DNA of 32,991 nt. It comes from CAZRUA01 sp964603125 (GTDB lineage: Bacteria; Bacteroidota; Bacteroidia; B-17B0; Aurantibacillaceae). Each line of letters starts with the position of its first letter. The first letter of the stretch is position 1. A model generated the notes under the pieces. The model worked only from the letters and a program-made list of their open reading frames with translations, was not told the origin of the DNA and made no database searches. The translations under genes and the position numbers were made by a program. The DNA is taken from positions 1-32,991 of the forward strand of contig CAZRUA010000031.1 of assembly GCA_964603125.1 (NCBI GenBank), given 5' to 3'. This document shows, one piece after another, positions 24,569 to 32,155 of this stretch.

Positions 24569-24735
24569 TATGTTTTATGCGTCTATTGTTAAGTGATAGA
24601 ATTGTGTCGAAAACCTTTAGTAAACAATTATAAATTAGCCAAAATCACGTCTTTTATTCTTCTCTGGGCGTATAAGGGTGATTTTAAATCCTCTTATAAA
24701 TGTATAAAATTTACCTTATCGGAGAAAATAAATCT

Positions 24736-25656
24736 CTATTTAATAAACTCCAAATTCCTCTTCAAACCACTAAACTTTGTGCGTTTAACAGCTGAGCGTT
24801 TAAATGTATTTTGAAATACTTCTTCGGTTATTTCGTACCAATCATTTTTAGTAAAATCTAATAAACCTGTTTGGTTATGAAACAAGGGCTCTGCGTGTGG
24901 CTTACTAAAACTATTCCAGGGGCAAACATCTTGGCAAACATCGCAACCAAAAACCCAATTATCCATTTGCGATTTAAATTCTGTTGGAATATTTTCCTTT
25001 AACTCAATAGTGAAGTAGGAAATGCATTTGCTTCCATCCACCACATAGGGTTCAACAATGGCGCCTGTTGGGCAAGCATCTAAACAACGTGTACAAGTTC
25101 CGCAGTAATCTTTTATTTCGTTATCATAGTCAAGCTCCAAATCAATAATTAACTCTGCAATAAAAAAGAAAGAACCCGATTCCTTTGTAATTAAATTAGC
25201 GTTTTTACCAACCCAACCCAAGCCACTTTTCTTGGCCCAAGCCTTATCCATCACAGGAGCTGAGTCAACAAAACAACGCCCATTTACTTCTCCTATTTTT
25301 TCATTCAAAGTATTTAAAAACTCATTGCATTTATTTTTGATTACGGTATGATAATCTTCACCATAAGCATACTTTGAAATTTTTGGAGCATCATTATGCT
25401 TTTGCTTTTGTTCAGGAAAATAATTTAATAAAAGCGAGACAACCGATTTAGCATCATCAACAAGCAATCTAGGGTCCAATCGCTTATCGAAGTAGTTCTC
25501 CATGTAACTCATTTTACCATGCATGTTGTTTCGTAACCAAGCATCCAATCGAGGAGCTTCTTCCTCCAAAAATTCCGCCTTAGATATACCACAAAAATCG
25601 AAACCCAAGCGCTTTGCTTCGGCCTTTATTATTTGGGTATGGAGGGTTTTGTTCAT
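24736..25656 (-). CDS. queG: Epoxyqueuosine reductase
   Basis: 306 residues. Last step of queuosine synthesis in tRNA: cobalamin-dependent reduction of epoxyqueuosine. Signatures: GFDFCGISKAEFL near the N-terminus, KISKYAYGEDYH, DSAPVMDKAWAKKSGLGWVGKN (split around the conserved Asp-Ser), and two ferredoxin-type 4Fe-4S motifs, CGTCTRCLDACPTGAI and CDVCQDVCPWN. The C-terminal HEAT-like extension of some QueG proteins is absent or short, as in other Bacteroidota. No other queuosine gene is present here. Flanked by REP-like repeats upstream. Confidence 0.96.
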   Translation of the reverse strand: MNKTLHTQIIKAEAKRLGFDFCGISKAEFLEEEAPRLDAWLRNNMHGKMSYMENYFDKRLDPRLLVDDAKSVVSLLLNYFPEQKQKHNDAPKISKYAYGEDYHTVIKNKCNEFLNTLNEKIGEVNGRCFVDSAPVMDKAWAKKSGLGWVGKNANLITKESGSFFFIAELIIDLELDYDNEIKDYCGTCTRCLDACPTGAIVEPYVVDGSKCISYFTIELKENIPTEFKSQMDNWVFGCDVCQDVCPWNSFSKPHAEPLFHNQTGLLDFTKNDWYEITEEVFQNTFKRSAVKRTKFSGLKRNLEFIK

Positions 25657-25705
25657 TAAGAGATATAATTATTTTCTTGCAAATATCGCGTCAACAAAAT
25701 TTTTA

Positions 25706-25742
25706 TGTCAGTTCGACTAGCCTTTTCGGGCGTATCGAGAAC
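25706..25742. repeat. REP-like repeat copy with internal insertion
   Basis: TGTCAGTTCGA at 25706-25716 and TATCGAGAAC at 25733-25742, the two ends of the repeat core seen intact (inverted) at 25801-25825, but separated by extra bases. With that copy it forms a larger inverted pair. Confidence 0.6.
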
Positions 25743-25779
25743 AGAATTAAAATTTCAACGAGTGTATTAAGGTAAAATA

Positions 25780-25842
25780 AAAATGGTGTTATTCTACTTT
25801 GTTCTCGACACGCTCGAACTGACAGTAAAATAACACCATTTT
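25780..25842 (-). terminator. clpP terminator-like hairpin with a REP copy in its loop
   Basis: Perfect 14-base inverted arms (25780-25793 and 25829-25842), extendable by several pairs, enclose a REP-like copy at 25801-25825 with core CTCGAACTGACAG. On the minus strand the stem is followed by a T-rich stretch. It begins 17 bases past the clpP stop codon, so it probably ends the clpP transcript. Confidence 0.6.
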
Positions 25843-25858
25843 AAAACAGTTTATTCTA

Positions 25859-26542
25859 TTATGCTGGTTTTTTCAATAATACTTCATCAATCATACCGTA
25901 ATCTTTAGCTTCTTGCGCTGTCATCCAATAATCACGATCAGAATCAGCCCAAACTTTTTCATACGTTTGACCGCTATGATGAGCAATAATATCGTACAAC
26001 TCTTTCTTTAATTTTTGAATTTCGCGAGCAGTAATTTCGATATCACTTGCTTGTCCTTCAGCACCACCTAATGGTTGGTGAATCATAACACGAGCATGCT
26101 TTAAAGCAGTACGTTTACCTTTTTGACCAGCACACATTAATACAGCTCCCATACTTGCTGCCATACCGGTACAAATTGTAGCAACATCTGGTTGAATAAT
26201 TTGCATTGTATCGTAGATACCTAAACCTGCGTAAACAGATCCACCTGGGCTATTCAAATAAATTTGAATGTCTTTTTTAGCATCAACAGATTCTAAGAAT
26301 AATAATTGAGCTTGAACCACATTAGCAACTTGGTCGTTAATACCTGTTCCTAAAAAGATAATACGATCCATCATCAAACGTGAGAAAACGTCTAAGATTG
26401 AAACGTTTAATTGACGCTCTTCAATAATATTTGGAGTTAAACCACGAGGAATATTTAATGAGGAAACATAGCTATCATAAGTAGTACTATTTATACCAGC
26501 ATGCTTAGTGGCATATTTTCTAAATTCATCTTTATCAAACAT
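25859..26542 (-). CDS. clpP: ATP-dependent Clp protease proteolytic subunit
   Basis: 227 residues from ATG 26542 (MFDKDEFRKYATKHAG), the usual Bacteroidota ClpP start; an in-frame TTG at 26587 would add 15 unlikely residues. Serine protease subunit that forms the tetradecameric chamber used with ClpX/ClpA. Catalytic triad Ser130 (MAASMGA), His155 (MIHQPLGG) and Asp204 (SDRDYWM); the 25- and 49-residue spacings equal those of the E. coli enzyme. YLNSPGGSVYAGLGIYDTM is the oxyanion-hole region. tig and clpX, frequent neighbours in other Bacteroidota, are not next to it here. Confidence 0.97.
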   Translation of the reverse strand: MFDKDEFRKYATKHAGINSTTYDSYVSSLNIPRGLTPNIIEERQLNVSILDVFSRLMMDRIIFLGTGINDQVANVVQAQLLFLESVDAKKDIQIYLNSPGGSVYAGLGIYDTMQIIQPDVATICTGMAASMGAVLMCAGQKGKRTALKHARVMIHQPLGGAEGQASDIEITAREIQKLKKELYDIIAHHSGQTYEKVWADSDRDYWMTAQEAKDYGMIDEVLLKKPA

Positions 26543-26669
26543 ATTTATAAGTTTTAAGGTTATTAAATTTTTAATCAAAATAACCAAACAAAAGGGAATA
26601 AAGCAAATTTTTAGAGCCTTTAATTACAAATGGTAAATAACTTTTTGGAATGGCGGAAATTAACGAAAA

Positions 26670-27413
26670 TTAACGTTTCACAATGGAGCTTAATTCCAAG
26701 AAATCATTGACTTTGTCGGGAGAAATTGGTATAACAGACTTATTTGACATAAGCAGATAACCTCCGTCACTTTTTACATATTCACTTACATAATGATAGT
26801 TAATCATATAAGATTTATTACTTCTGAAAAAATTGGGGAATTGAACTAAAGTTTCCTCAAAATTTTTAAGCGTACGACTTACAATAATTCTTTCCCCATC
26901 ATTTAAATGAATTTCGGTATAAGTGTTATCAGCTTTTAGATAAATAATTGTGTTAGTATCTATAAACTTAATACCATTACTTGTGGGCACAGCAATTTTA
27001 TTTGCTTGTATACTAATTTGATTTTCCTTTTGACTTTTAGATTCAAACTTTCTTTTAAAACGTTCGATGGTTTTAACAAGCTCTTCAGGCTCGATTGGTT
27101 TTAACAAATAATCAAATGCTGAAATTTTAATTGCATTTAAGGTATATTGATTATAAGCCGTTGTAAATATGGTTGCAAACTCAACTTCATCCTCGTTGAA
27201 AAAATCCAAAAGTTCCAAACCACTATGCCCTGGCATTTCTATATCCAAGAAAATCAAATCTGGCTTTTGCTTTCTAATCGATTTTACTGCATTGGGCAAA
27301 TCAGCGCAACACTCCATTACATCAACTTCGGGACAAAACTCAGCTAAAATATTTTTTAGTAAGCTCTGTGCTTTTAACTCATCATCAATTATTATGGCCT
27401 TAATTTTTTGCAT
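26670..27413 (-). CDS. LytTR-family response regulator
   Basis: 247 residues. Receiver domain about 4-120 with acidic pocket IIDDE, phospho-acceptor Asp57 (LIFLDIEMPG) and Lys in YLLKPIEPEEL. LytTR DNA-binding domain about 140-243: NKIAVPTSNGIKFIDTNTI, YLKADNTYTEIHL, RTLKNFEETL, FFRSNKSYMINYHYV, GGYLLMSNKSVIPIS. This domain class binds pairs of 9-bp direct repeats about one or two helical turns apart. Begins 37 bases after the sensor gene, so the two form an operon. Candidate binding sites lie at 30407-30436 and 32076-32105. Confidence 0.95.
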   Translation of the reverse strand: MQKIKAIIIDDELKAQSLLKNILAEFCPEVDVMECCADLPNAVKSIRKQKPDLIFLDIEMPGHSGLELLDFFNEDEVEFATIFTTAYNQYTLNAIKISAFDYLLKPIEPEELVKTIERFKRKFESKSQKENQISIQANKIAVPTSNGIKFIDTNTIIYLKADNTYTEIHLNDGERIIVSRTLKNFEETLVQFPNFFRSNKSYMINYHYVSEYVKSDGGYLLMSNKSVIPISPDKVNDFLELSSIVKR

Positions 27414-27450
27414 TGCTCAAAATTGCGATATATTATTGTATAAAAGAAAT

Positions 27451-30363
27451 TTAGTTAGCGAAACCATCGTTTTGGTTAGTGAAACTAATGGTAGGAATAT
27501 TTAAAACAACCCTAGTGCCTGTTGCAACATTATTTCCATCCGTCAAATCAATGATTTGAATGGATGCTTGCTTATTTTGCTTATTTAAAATATCCAAGCG
27601 GTTTTGATTAGCATCTGTTGAAAAGGATTTGTGCTTTTCGCGCTTCTTTTCATTCAAAGCTGCCGATTGTTTTCGGCCAATTCCATTATCCTCAATAATT
27701 ACGTTTAATACATTTGAACTGAAATTAAATACAATCTTCAAAATCTTTCTATCCTTTTTATGTAGCAAGCCATGCTTAACAGCATTTTCAACATGAGGTT
27801 GAATAAGCATTGGCGGAAACAAAATAACATCGGTATTTTTAATTAAAGAAATATCTATTGTGAATTCAAAATCATCGTTAAACCGAGCTTTCTCAATGTC
27901 TAAATACAACTGCAAGGCACTAATCTCTTCGGAAAGAGAAATAGTTTCTTTTTCACTCATCTCTAATATTAATCGCGTTAATTTGCTGAATTTAGAAAGG
28001 TAGGCCGATGCATTTTTCTTGTCCTCACTGTAAATAAAACTTTGAATTGTATTTAGTGCATTGTAAAAAAAATGCGGATTCATTTGAGCACGAATTGCTT
28101 TTAACGATGACTTGTAATAGAGTTGTTCGTTTTTCACTTTTTCTTCTAACAAAATATTTTTTGCATTTAATTCGTTGATGCGCCATTTAAAAATTAAAAA
28201 AACAAAACCTAATAATATCACAAAACAAAGAGCAATAAACCAGAAACTTTGCCAAAAAGGTTTTGCAATAATAAAATCAATTCTGTGAACCAAATACTTA
28301 GCATTACCTGGTTCGCCAAGTTGAAATTGTATTACATAAGCTCCAGGAGCAAGCGATGATAGTTTTAATGAACGAGACTTCGCATTTGCCTTTTCCCAAG
28401 GCTCATCATTAATTTTGTAAAACAAAGGGAAATTGAAATCAGTTTTAAAACTTAGGATAGAGTAATTAATTTCAATATTATTTTGGTTATAATCTAGCTC
28501 TTTAAAATTAGCTAACTTAGTAGAATTAACATGCACTTCTGAAATATAGAAAAGAGGAGAAGATTTCTCTTCAACTGATGCTTTTAATTTCTCCTTAATT
28601 AAACCATTTTTTGTAGTTAACAATAATTCGCCATTCCAAAGTTCAATATCGGTAATATCATAATTGATGCGATGTTGCAAAACCAAATTCTGTTTCACCA
28701 TATTAAAACTGTACAAATTATCATTGGTAACCATAATCAAATAATCACCACAACGTTTTAAAAAAGAAACTGTCTCGCCATCTTCATAAAATTTAAAATT
28801 CAGGTATTCTATTTTCTTGTTTTTAATTTTTACAATTAAGCCCGAATTTGTTAGCCCATAAATAACTCCATTATAGTTATACATTCTACTTACATATATC
28901 CTTGAAGTATCACTTTTCAATTCTTCAATCCCACCTGGGCTTGCAACGTACAAACCGTAACTAGTTCCGTAATAAATATTTTTTTCATTACTCAAATACT
29001 CTACACATCTAGCACGGCATCCACCTAAAAATTTGGCCTTCCCTTTATCATCGTTTATCCCCTTGTTAAACAAACTAACCCAAACATCATTATTAATCTC
29101 GAAATTTCTCATTAATTCAGCAGCTCCAGATAATGCAATAGCGTAATAATTACTATCCACTCTTCTTATATCTTTAAAAGCTCCAGGCTCGCTGCTGATT
29201 AGTTTGTACTTATCATTCAATATCTCAACATAACTATTACTCAAGAGTATATTACCTCTAATACTATCTAGCCACAAGGTAGATATCTCTGCATTTAACT
29301 TACTTTCGTAAATCAACTTTTCCTGCATCTCATTTAAATCAGCTTTAAATAGCTTGCCATTTCGTGTTCCTACATAAACTTCATTCTTATAAATGGTTGT
29401 TTTTAATGGTGCTATATCTTTCAAATACTGCTTTGCATTTATATCAGTTGCTAATAATAAGCCATTGTTTAAAGTTGAGAACCAATAATTACCTTCTCTA
29501 TCCTTTAAAACATCACTGATACTATAATTCTGAAAATAGCACTTTCCCTTATTTAATATATTGCCTTTTATATCGTAAGCATAAGCACCATTGGAAGTAC
29601 AAAACCAAAACTCATTTTGAGTGAAAGATGCATTCTGAATATTTTGTACTTCTACTTTAAACTTTGATTCCACTTTATTATTCTTTATGGAATAACAATC
29701 GGGCACCTTACTTGTATTTTTGCCATAAACAACTATGTTGCTCCCCATGTTCAACAACATCGAATGGCCATTAGGAGTGAGCAGACTAGGTAAGGAGAAT
29801 TTACTCACATTAAAATCGGAGTTGATTTGAATAATATTTTCATTCGAATAAATATAATAATTGCTATCATCGCCTATACTGGTCGAAATTTGATTTGTGT
29901 TAATTGGAATCTGTTTAACAACTTTTAATGTTTTTACATCATACACCGAAACTGAATTTACCTGCATAACAAATAAATAATCGTTTATTAGAGCATAATT
30001 GAAATAACCAATTGGAGTGTATTGTTTTAGCTCACAAAGCGAATCATTTTCAACATAAAACACATACCCATCAAAATTCTGGTACCACAATCTCCCCAAT
30101 TTATCTTCCTGAATATTTGTTCCTGATTTACTGGATTGCCTTTTACTGTTGTAAAGCTTAAACTCAAAACCATCATATTTTATTAGACCCTTATCGCAGG
30201 TAAACCACATGTAACCTTTACTATCTTGAAAAATATCGTAAACATTATTTGACGGCAAGCCGTTTGACTTATCAATTGATTTATAAACAGGAGTTTGTCC
30301 AGTTAACATATTACATGCTAAAAGGATGATTAGAAGAGTGGCTTTCTTAATAAAATGCTGCAC
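27451..30363 (-). CDS. LytS-type sensor kinase with periplasmic beta-propeller
   Basis: 970 residues from GTG 30363. Signal peptide about 1-22 (ending LTGQ). Periplasmic two-component regulator propeller about 24-610, seen as repeats of the form NVYDIFQDSKGYMWF, NIQEDKLGRLWYQ and ISDVLKDREGNYWF; then a Y_Y_Y-like domain about 620-695 (FKTDFNFPLFYKINDEPW, SSLAPGAYVIQFQ). Membrane helix about 705-727, a coiled-coil, and a His_kinase domain with His764 in MNPHFFYNALNTI. ATP-binding features: ENAVKHGL about 865 and DNGIGRKQS about 893. Unlike hybrid HTCS proteins, the regulator is separate and of LytTR type. Ligand unknown; in this architecture the propeller often senses oligosaccharides or envelope signals. 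The divergent genes encode LamG-type surface proteins, likely its targets. Confidence 0.94.
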   Translation of the reverse strand: MQHFIKKATLLIILLACNMLTGQTPVYKSIDKSNGLPSNNVYDIFQDSKGYMWFTCDKGLIKYDGFEFKLYNSKRQSSKSGTNIQEDKLGRLWYQNFDGYVFYVENDSLCELKQYTPIGYFNYALINDYLFVMQVNSVSVYDVKTLKVVKQIPINTNQISTSIGDDSNYYIYSNENIIQINSDFNVSKFSLPSLLTPNGHSMLLNMGSNIVVYGKNTSKVPDCYSIKNNKVESKFKVEVQNIQNASFTQNEFWFCTSNGAYAYDIKGNILNKGKCYFQNYSISDVLKDREGNYWFSTLNNGLLLATDINAKQYLKDIAPLKTTIYKNEVYVGTRNGKLFKADLNEMQEKLIYESKLNAEISTLWLDSIRGNILLSNSYVEILNDKYKLISSEPGAFKDIRRVDSNYYAIALSGAAELMRNFEINNDVWVSLFNKGINDDKGKAKFLGGCRARCVEYLSNEKNIYYGTSYGLYVASPGGIEELKSDTSRIYVSRMYNYNGVIYGLTNSGLIVKIKNKKIEYLNFKFYEDGETVSFLKRCGDYLIMVTNDNLYSFNMVKQNLVLQHRINYDITDIELWNGELLLTTKNGLIKEKLKASVEEKSSPLFYISEVHVNSTKLANFKELDYNQNNIEINYSILSFKTDFNFPLFYKINDEPWEKANAKSRSLKLSSLAPGAYVIQFQLGEPGNAKYLVHRIDFIIAKPFWQSFWFIALCFVILLGFVFLIFKWRINELNAKNILLEEKVKNEQLYYKSSLKAIRAQMNPHFFYNALNTIQSFIYSEDKKNASAYLSKFSKLTRLILEMSEKETISLSEEISALQLYLDIEKARFNDDFEFTIDISLIKNTDVILFPPMLIQPHVENAVKHGLLHKKDRKILKIVFNFSSNVLNVIIEDNGIGRKQSAALNEKKREKHKSFSTDANQNRLDILNKQNKQASIQIIDLTDGNNVATGTRVVLNIPTISFTNQNDGFAN

Positions 30364-30367
30364 ATAA

Positions 30368-30398
30368 CAAAGATACTAATATTGATTACAAAGCAAAA
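30368..30398 (-). promoter_or_regulatory. Promoter of the LytS/LytTR operon
   Basis: Minus strand: TTTTG at 30398-30394, 18-base spacer, TATCTTTG at 30375-30368, a good TTTG/TAnnTTTG match. The predicted transcription start falls at or within a few bases of the GTG at 30363, so the message may be leaderless. Confidence 0.55.
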
Positions 30399-30406
30399 GG
30401 CATTTA

Positions 30407-30436
30407 ACAAACTGAAAAAAGGGTTTTACTAACCCA
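30407..30436. promoter_or_regulatory. Candidate LytTR binding-site pair, copy 1
   Basis: On the minus strand the 9-mers TGGGTTAGT (30436-30428) and TCAGTTTGT (30415-30407) are direct repeats 21 bp apart with a 12-bp spacer. The second fits the LytTR consensus [TA][AC][CA]GTTN[AG][TG] at all nine positions, the first at seven. Sits between the divergent LytS/LytTR operon and the first LamG gene. A second, equally spaced pair precedes the second LamG gene. Confidence 0.55.
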
Positions 30437-30483
30437 TTAATAATAGTTGGCCAAACATTAAAGATATTTGAATAAAAATAATT

Positions 30484-32013
30484 ATGAAAAAACAACTACT
30501 AACAATTATTTCAAGCACGTTAATTTGCTTTATCTCAAATGGACAAAATAAAATTTACGATTTTGCATTTGACAACTCTTATTCGGCAAGTGTTGGCACT
30601 GGCACTTTTTCTAATAACACGGGAACATCCTTTGTTAACGATAGAAATGGAAACACTCAAAGCGCTCTGAATATTGCAAATTCAGGTTCAATTGCTACCT
30701 TAATAGGATTACCTTATGGCAGTTCGGCACGAAGTGTCTCTGTTTGGGTTAAACTAAACACGTTAAATCCGAGTTATAATTTCATTTATAATTACGGTGC
30801 TCTTACTGGTGCTACAAATCCTTTTGAAGGTGCTTATATAAATGGCGGAACTACTAATTATTTTAGTCCAAATATTAGTGTAAGTCAGTCTAATACAAGC
30901 TCTACCTGGTATCATTTTGTATTTACTTATGATGGTTCAACTGTTAAAATATACAGAGATGCGGTTTTAGTTGGTTCAAATCCATCTACTGCCAAAAACA
31001 CTATTTCAAATTCAGATTTGTTTAGATTAGGTTTAACTGAATCAGGTGGAATAAATTATTTTGATGGTTCAATTGACGATTTAAAAATCTATGATTATGC
31101 ATTAGACACTACAGCAATTTCTAATCTATTTAATTTTAACTCAGAAGATTTACCAAATAACTTATCTAAAATTTATGATTTTCCTTTCAATAATGATCGA
31201 AGCTCAGTGGTTGGAGTTGGTGCATTCGATTCAAATTATGGAACTTTTGTAGCCGATAGAAACTCAAATCCAAATAGCGCCATTAATATCCCAAACACAG
31301 GCACATTTGCAAGCTTGGTAGGTTTACCTTATGGGTCAGCAGCAAGAACGGTTGCTTTTTGGGCCAAGTTAAATACTATTAATCCAAATTACAATTTCTT
31401 ATACGTTTACGGCAATAACACTGCTTTTGATGGAGCGTACATCACAAATGCAGCAGCCTATCATTTTACACCCGTTTATGGTCAAGCGATAACTCATAGT
31501 GCAAATACATGGTATCATTTTGTATTTACATATAGCAACGGACAATCAAAAATGTATCGCGATGGTGCACTAATGAACTCAAGTTTCGGTGTTAAATCCA
31601 CACAAAATAATAATGATCTTTTCACTCTTGGTTTATCCGAAGGTGGGTTTAACTATTTTGATGGAGCATTTGACGATTTAAAAATTTATAATTTTGCTAT
31701 TAGTCCTTCACAAGTAACCGAACTTTACACAACAAACGAAATTGTTTTAACTGGAATTAAAGAAAATCACAACACTTTCAACTTGAAAGTGTACCCGAAT
31801 CCAGTCCAAAATTACATTACACTGGATTTCGAAAATATTAATCAATTCCCATTAACAATCAACATTCAAAATCAATTAGGTGAAGTTTGTAAAACTTTAA
31901 CGGCTAATTCAAATAAATGTCAAATCGACATTTCAACCTTAAATAATGGATTGTACTTCATTCAAGCTAAAAACGAAACATATACAACTTCCATAAAATT
32001 TATCAAACAATAA
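30484..32013 (+). CDS. Secreted double-LamG protein with T9SS sorting domain
   Basis: 509 residues. Signal peptide about 1-21 (FISNGQ). Two tandem LamG/concanavalin-like domains (about 22-215 and 225-412) that are close repeats of each other: each has KIYDF-F near its start, GLPYGS-AR, a W-KLNT-NPNYNF block, TWYHFVFTY and NYFDG-DDLKIY near its end. LamG domains of this type bind carbohydrates or surface ligands. C-terminal type A sorting domain about 428-509 (KVYPNPVQNYITLDF, NNGLYFIQAKN, IKFIKQ). Exported through T9SS. Divergent from the LytS/LytTR operon with a 120-bp shared region; a GATATTTG (30463-30470), one base off the -7 consensus, lies before the ATG. Probable target of the adjacent regulator. 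Confidence 0.9.
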   Translation: MKKQLLTIISSTLICFISNGQNKIYDFAFDNSYSASVGTGTFSNNTGTSFVNDRNGNTQSALNIANSGSIATLIGLPYGSSARSVSVWVKLNTLNPSYNFIYNYGALTGATNPFEGAYINGGTTNYFSPNISVSQSNTSSTWYHFVFTYDGSTVKIYRDAVLVGSNPSTAKNTISNSDLFRLGLTESGGINYFDGSIDDLKIYDYALDTTAISNLFNFNSEDLPNNLSKIYDFPFNNDRSSVVGVGAFDSNYGTFVADRNSNPNSAINIPNTGTFASLVGLPYGSAARTVAFWAKLNTINPNYNFLYVYGNNTAFDGAYITNAAAYHFTPVYGQAITHSANTWYHFVFTYSNGQSKMYRDGALMNSSFGVKSTQNNNDLFTLGLSEGGFNYFDGAFDDLKIYNFAISPSQVTELYTTNEIVLTGIKENHNTFNLKVYPNPVQNYITLDFENINQFPLTINIQNQLGEVCKTLTANSNKCQIDISTLNNGLYFIQAKNETYTTSIKFIKQ

Positions 32014-32075
32014 AAAGATTAAAGGCAATTGTCTAACTCAATTGATGAACCTAAAATTAAAATAAAACTTAGTTA

Positions 32076-32105
32076 ACAAACTGAAAAGAGTATTTCACTA
32101 ACTCA
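32076..32105. promoter_or_regulatory. Candidate LytTR binding-site pair, copy 2
   Basis: On the minus strand TGAGTTAGT (32105-32097) and TCAGTTTGT (32084-32076), direct repeats 21 bp apart. They match the LytTR consensus at eight and nine of nine positions. The flanking bases also resemble copy 1 (TTAACAAACTGAAAA on the plus strand in both), while the rest of the spacer has diverged, which points to conservation of the sites. Confidence 0.55.
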
Positions 32106-32123
32106 TCAGCAGTAGTATAAGTT

Positions 32124-32131
32124 TACATTTG
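32124..32131 (+). promoter_or_regulatory. Probable -7 box of the second LamG gene
   Basis: TACATTTG matches TAnnTTTG exactly, 24 bases before the ATG at 32156. No -33 TTTG is present at the usual distance; that position overlaps the promoter-proximal LytTR-like repeat, as expected for an activator-dependent promoter. Confidence 0.5.
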
Positions 32132-32155
32132 GATATTCGTATAAATTTAAATCAC

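Noticed and set aside
24593..24814. 73-codon plus-strand frame between HNH and queG
   Set aside because: Antisense to the queG 3' end for a third of its length, no recognisable features.
27451..30363. Hybrid two-component system (HTCS) for polysaccharide use
   Set aside because: The kinase has no receiver or AraC domain fused, its histidine-kinase domain is LytS-like, and no SusC/SusD or glycoside hydrolase genes are nearby.
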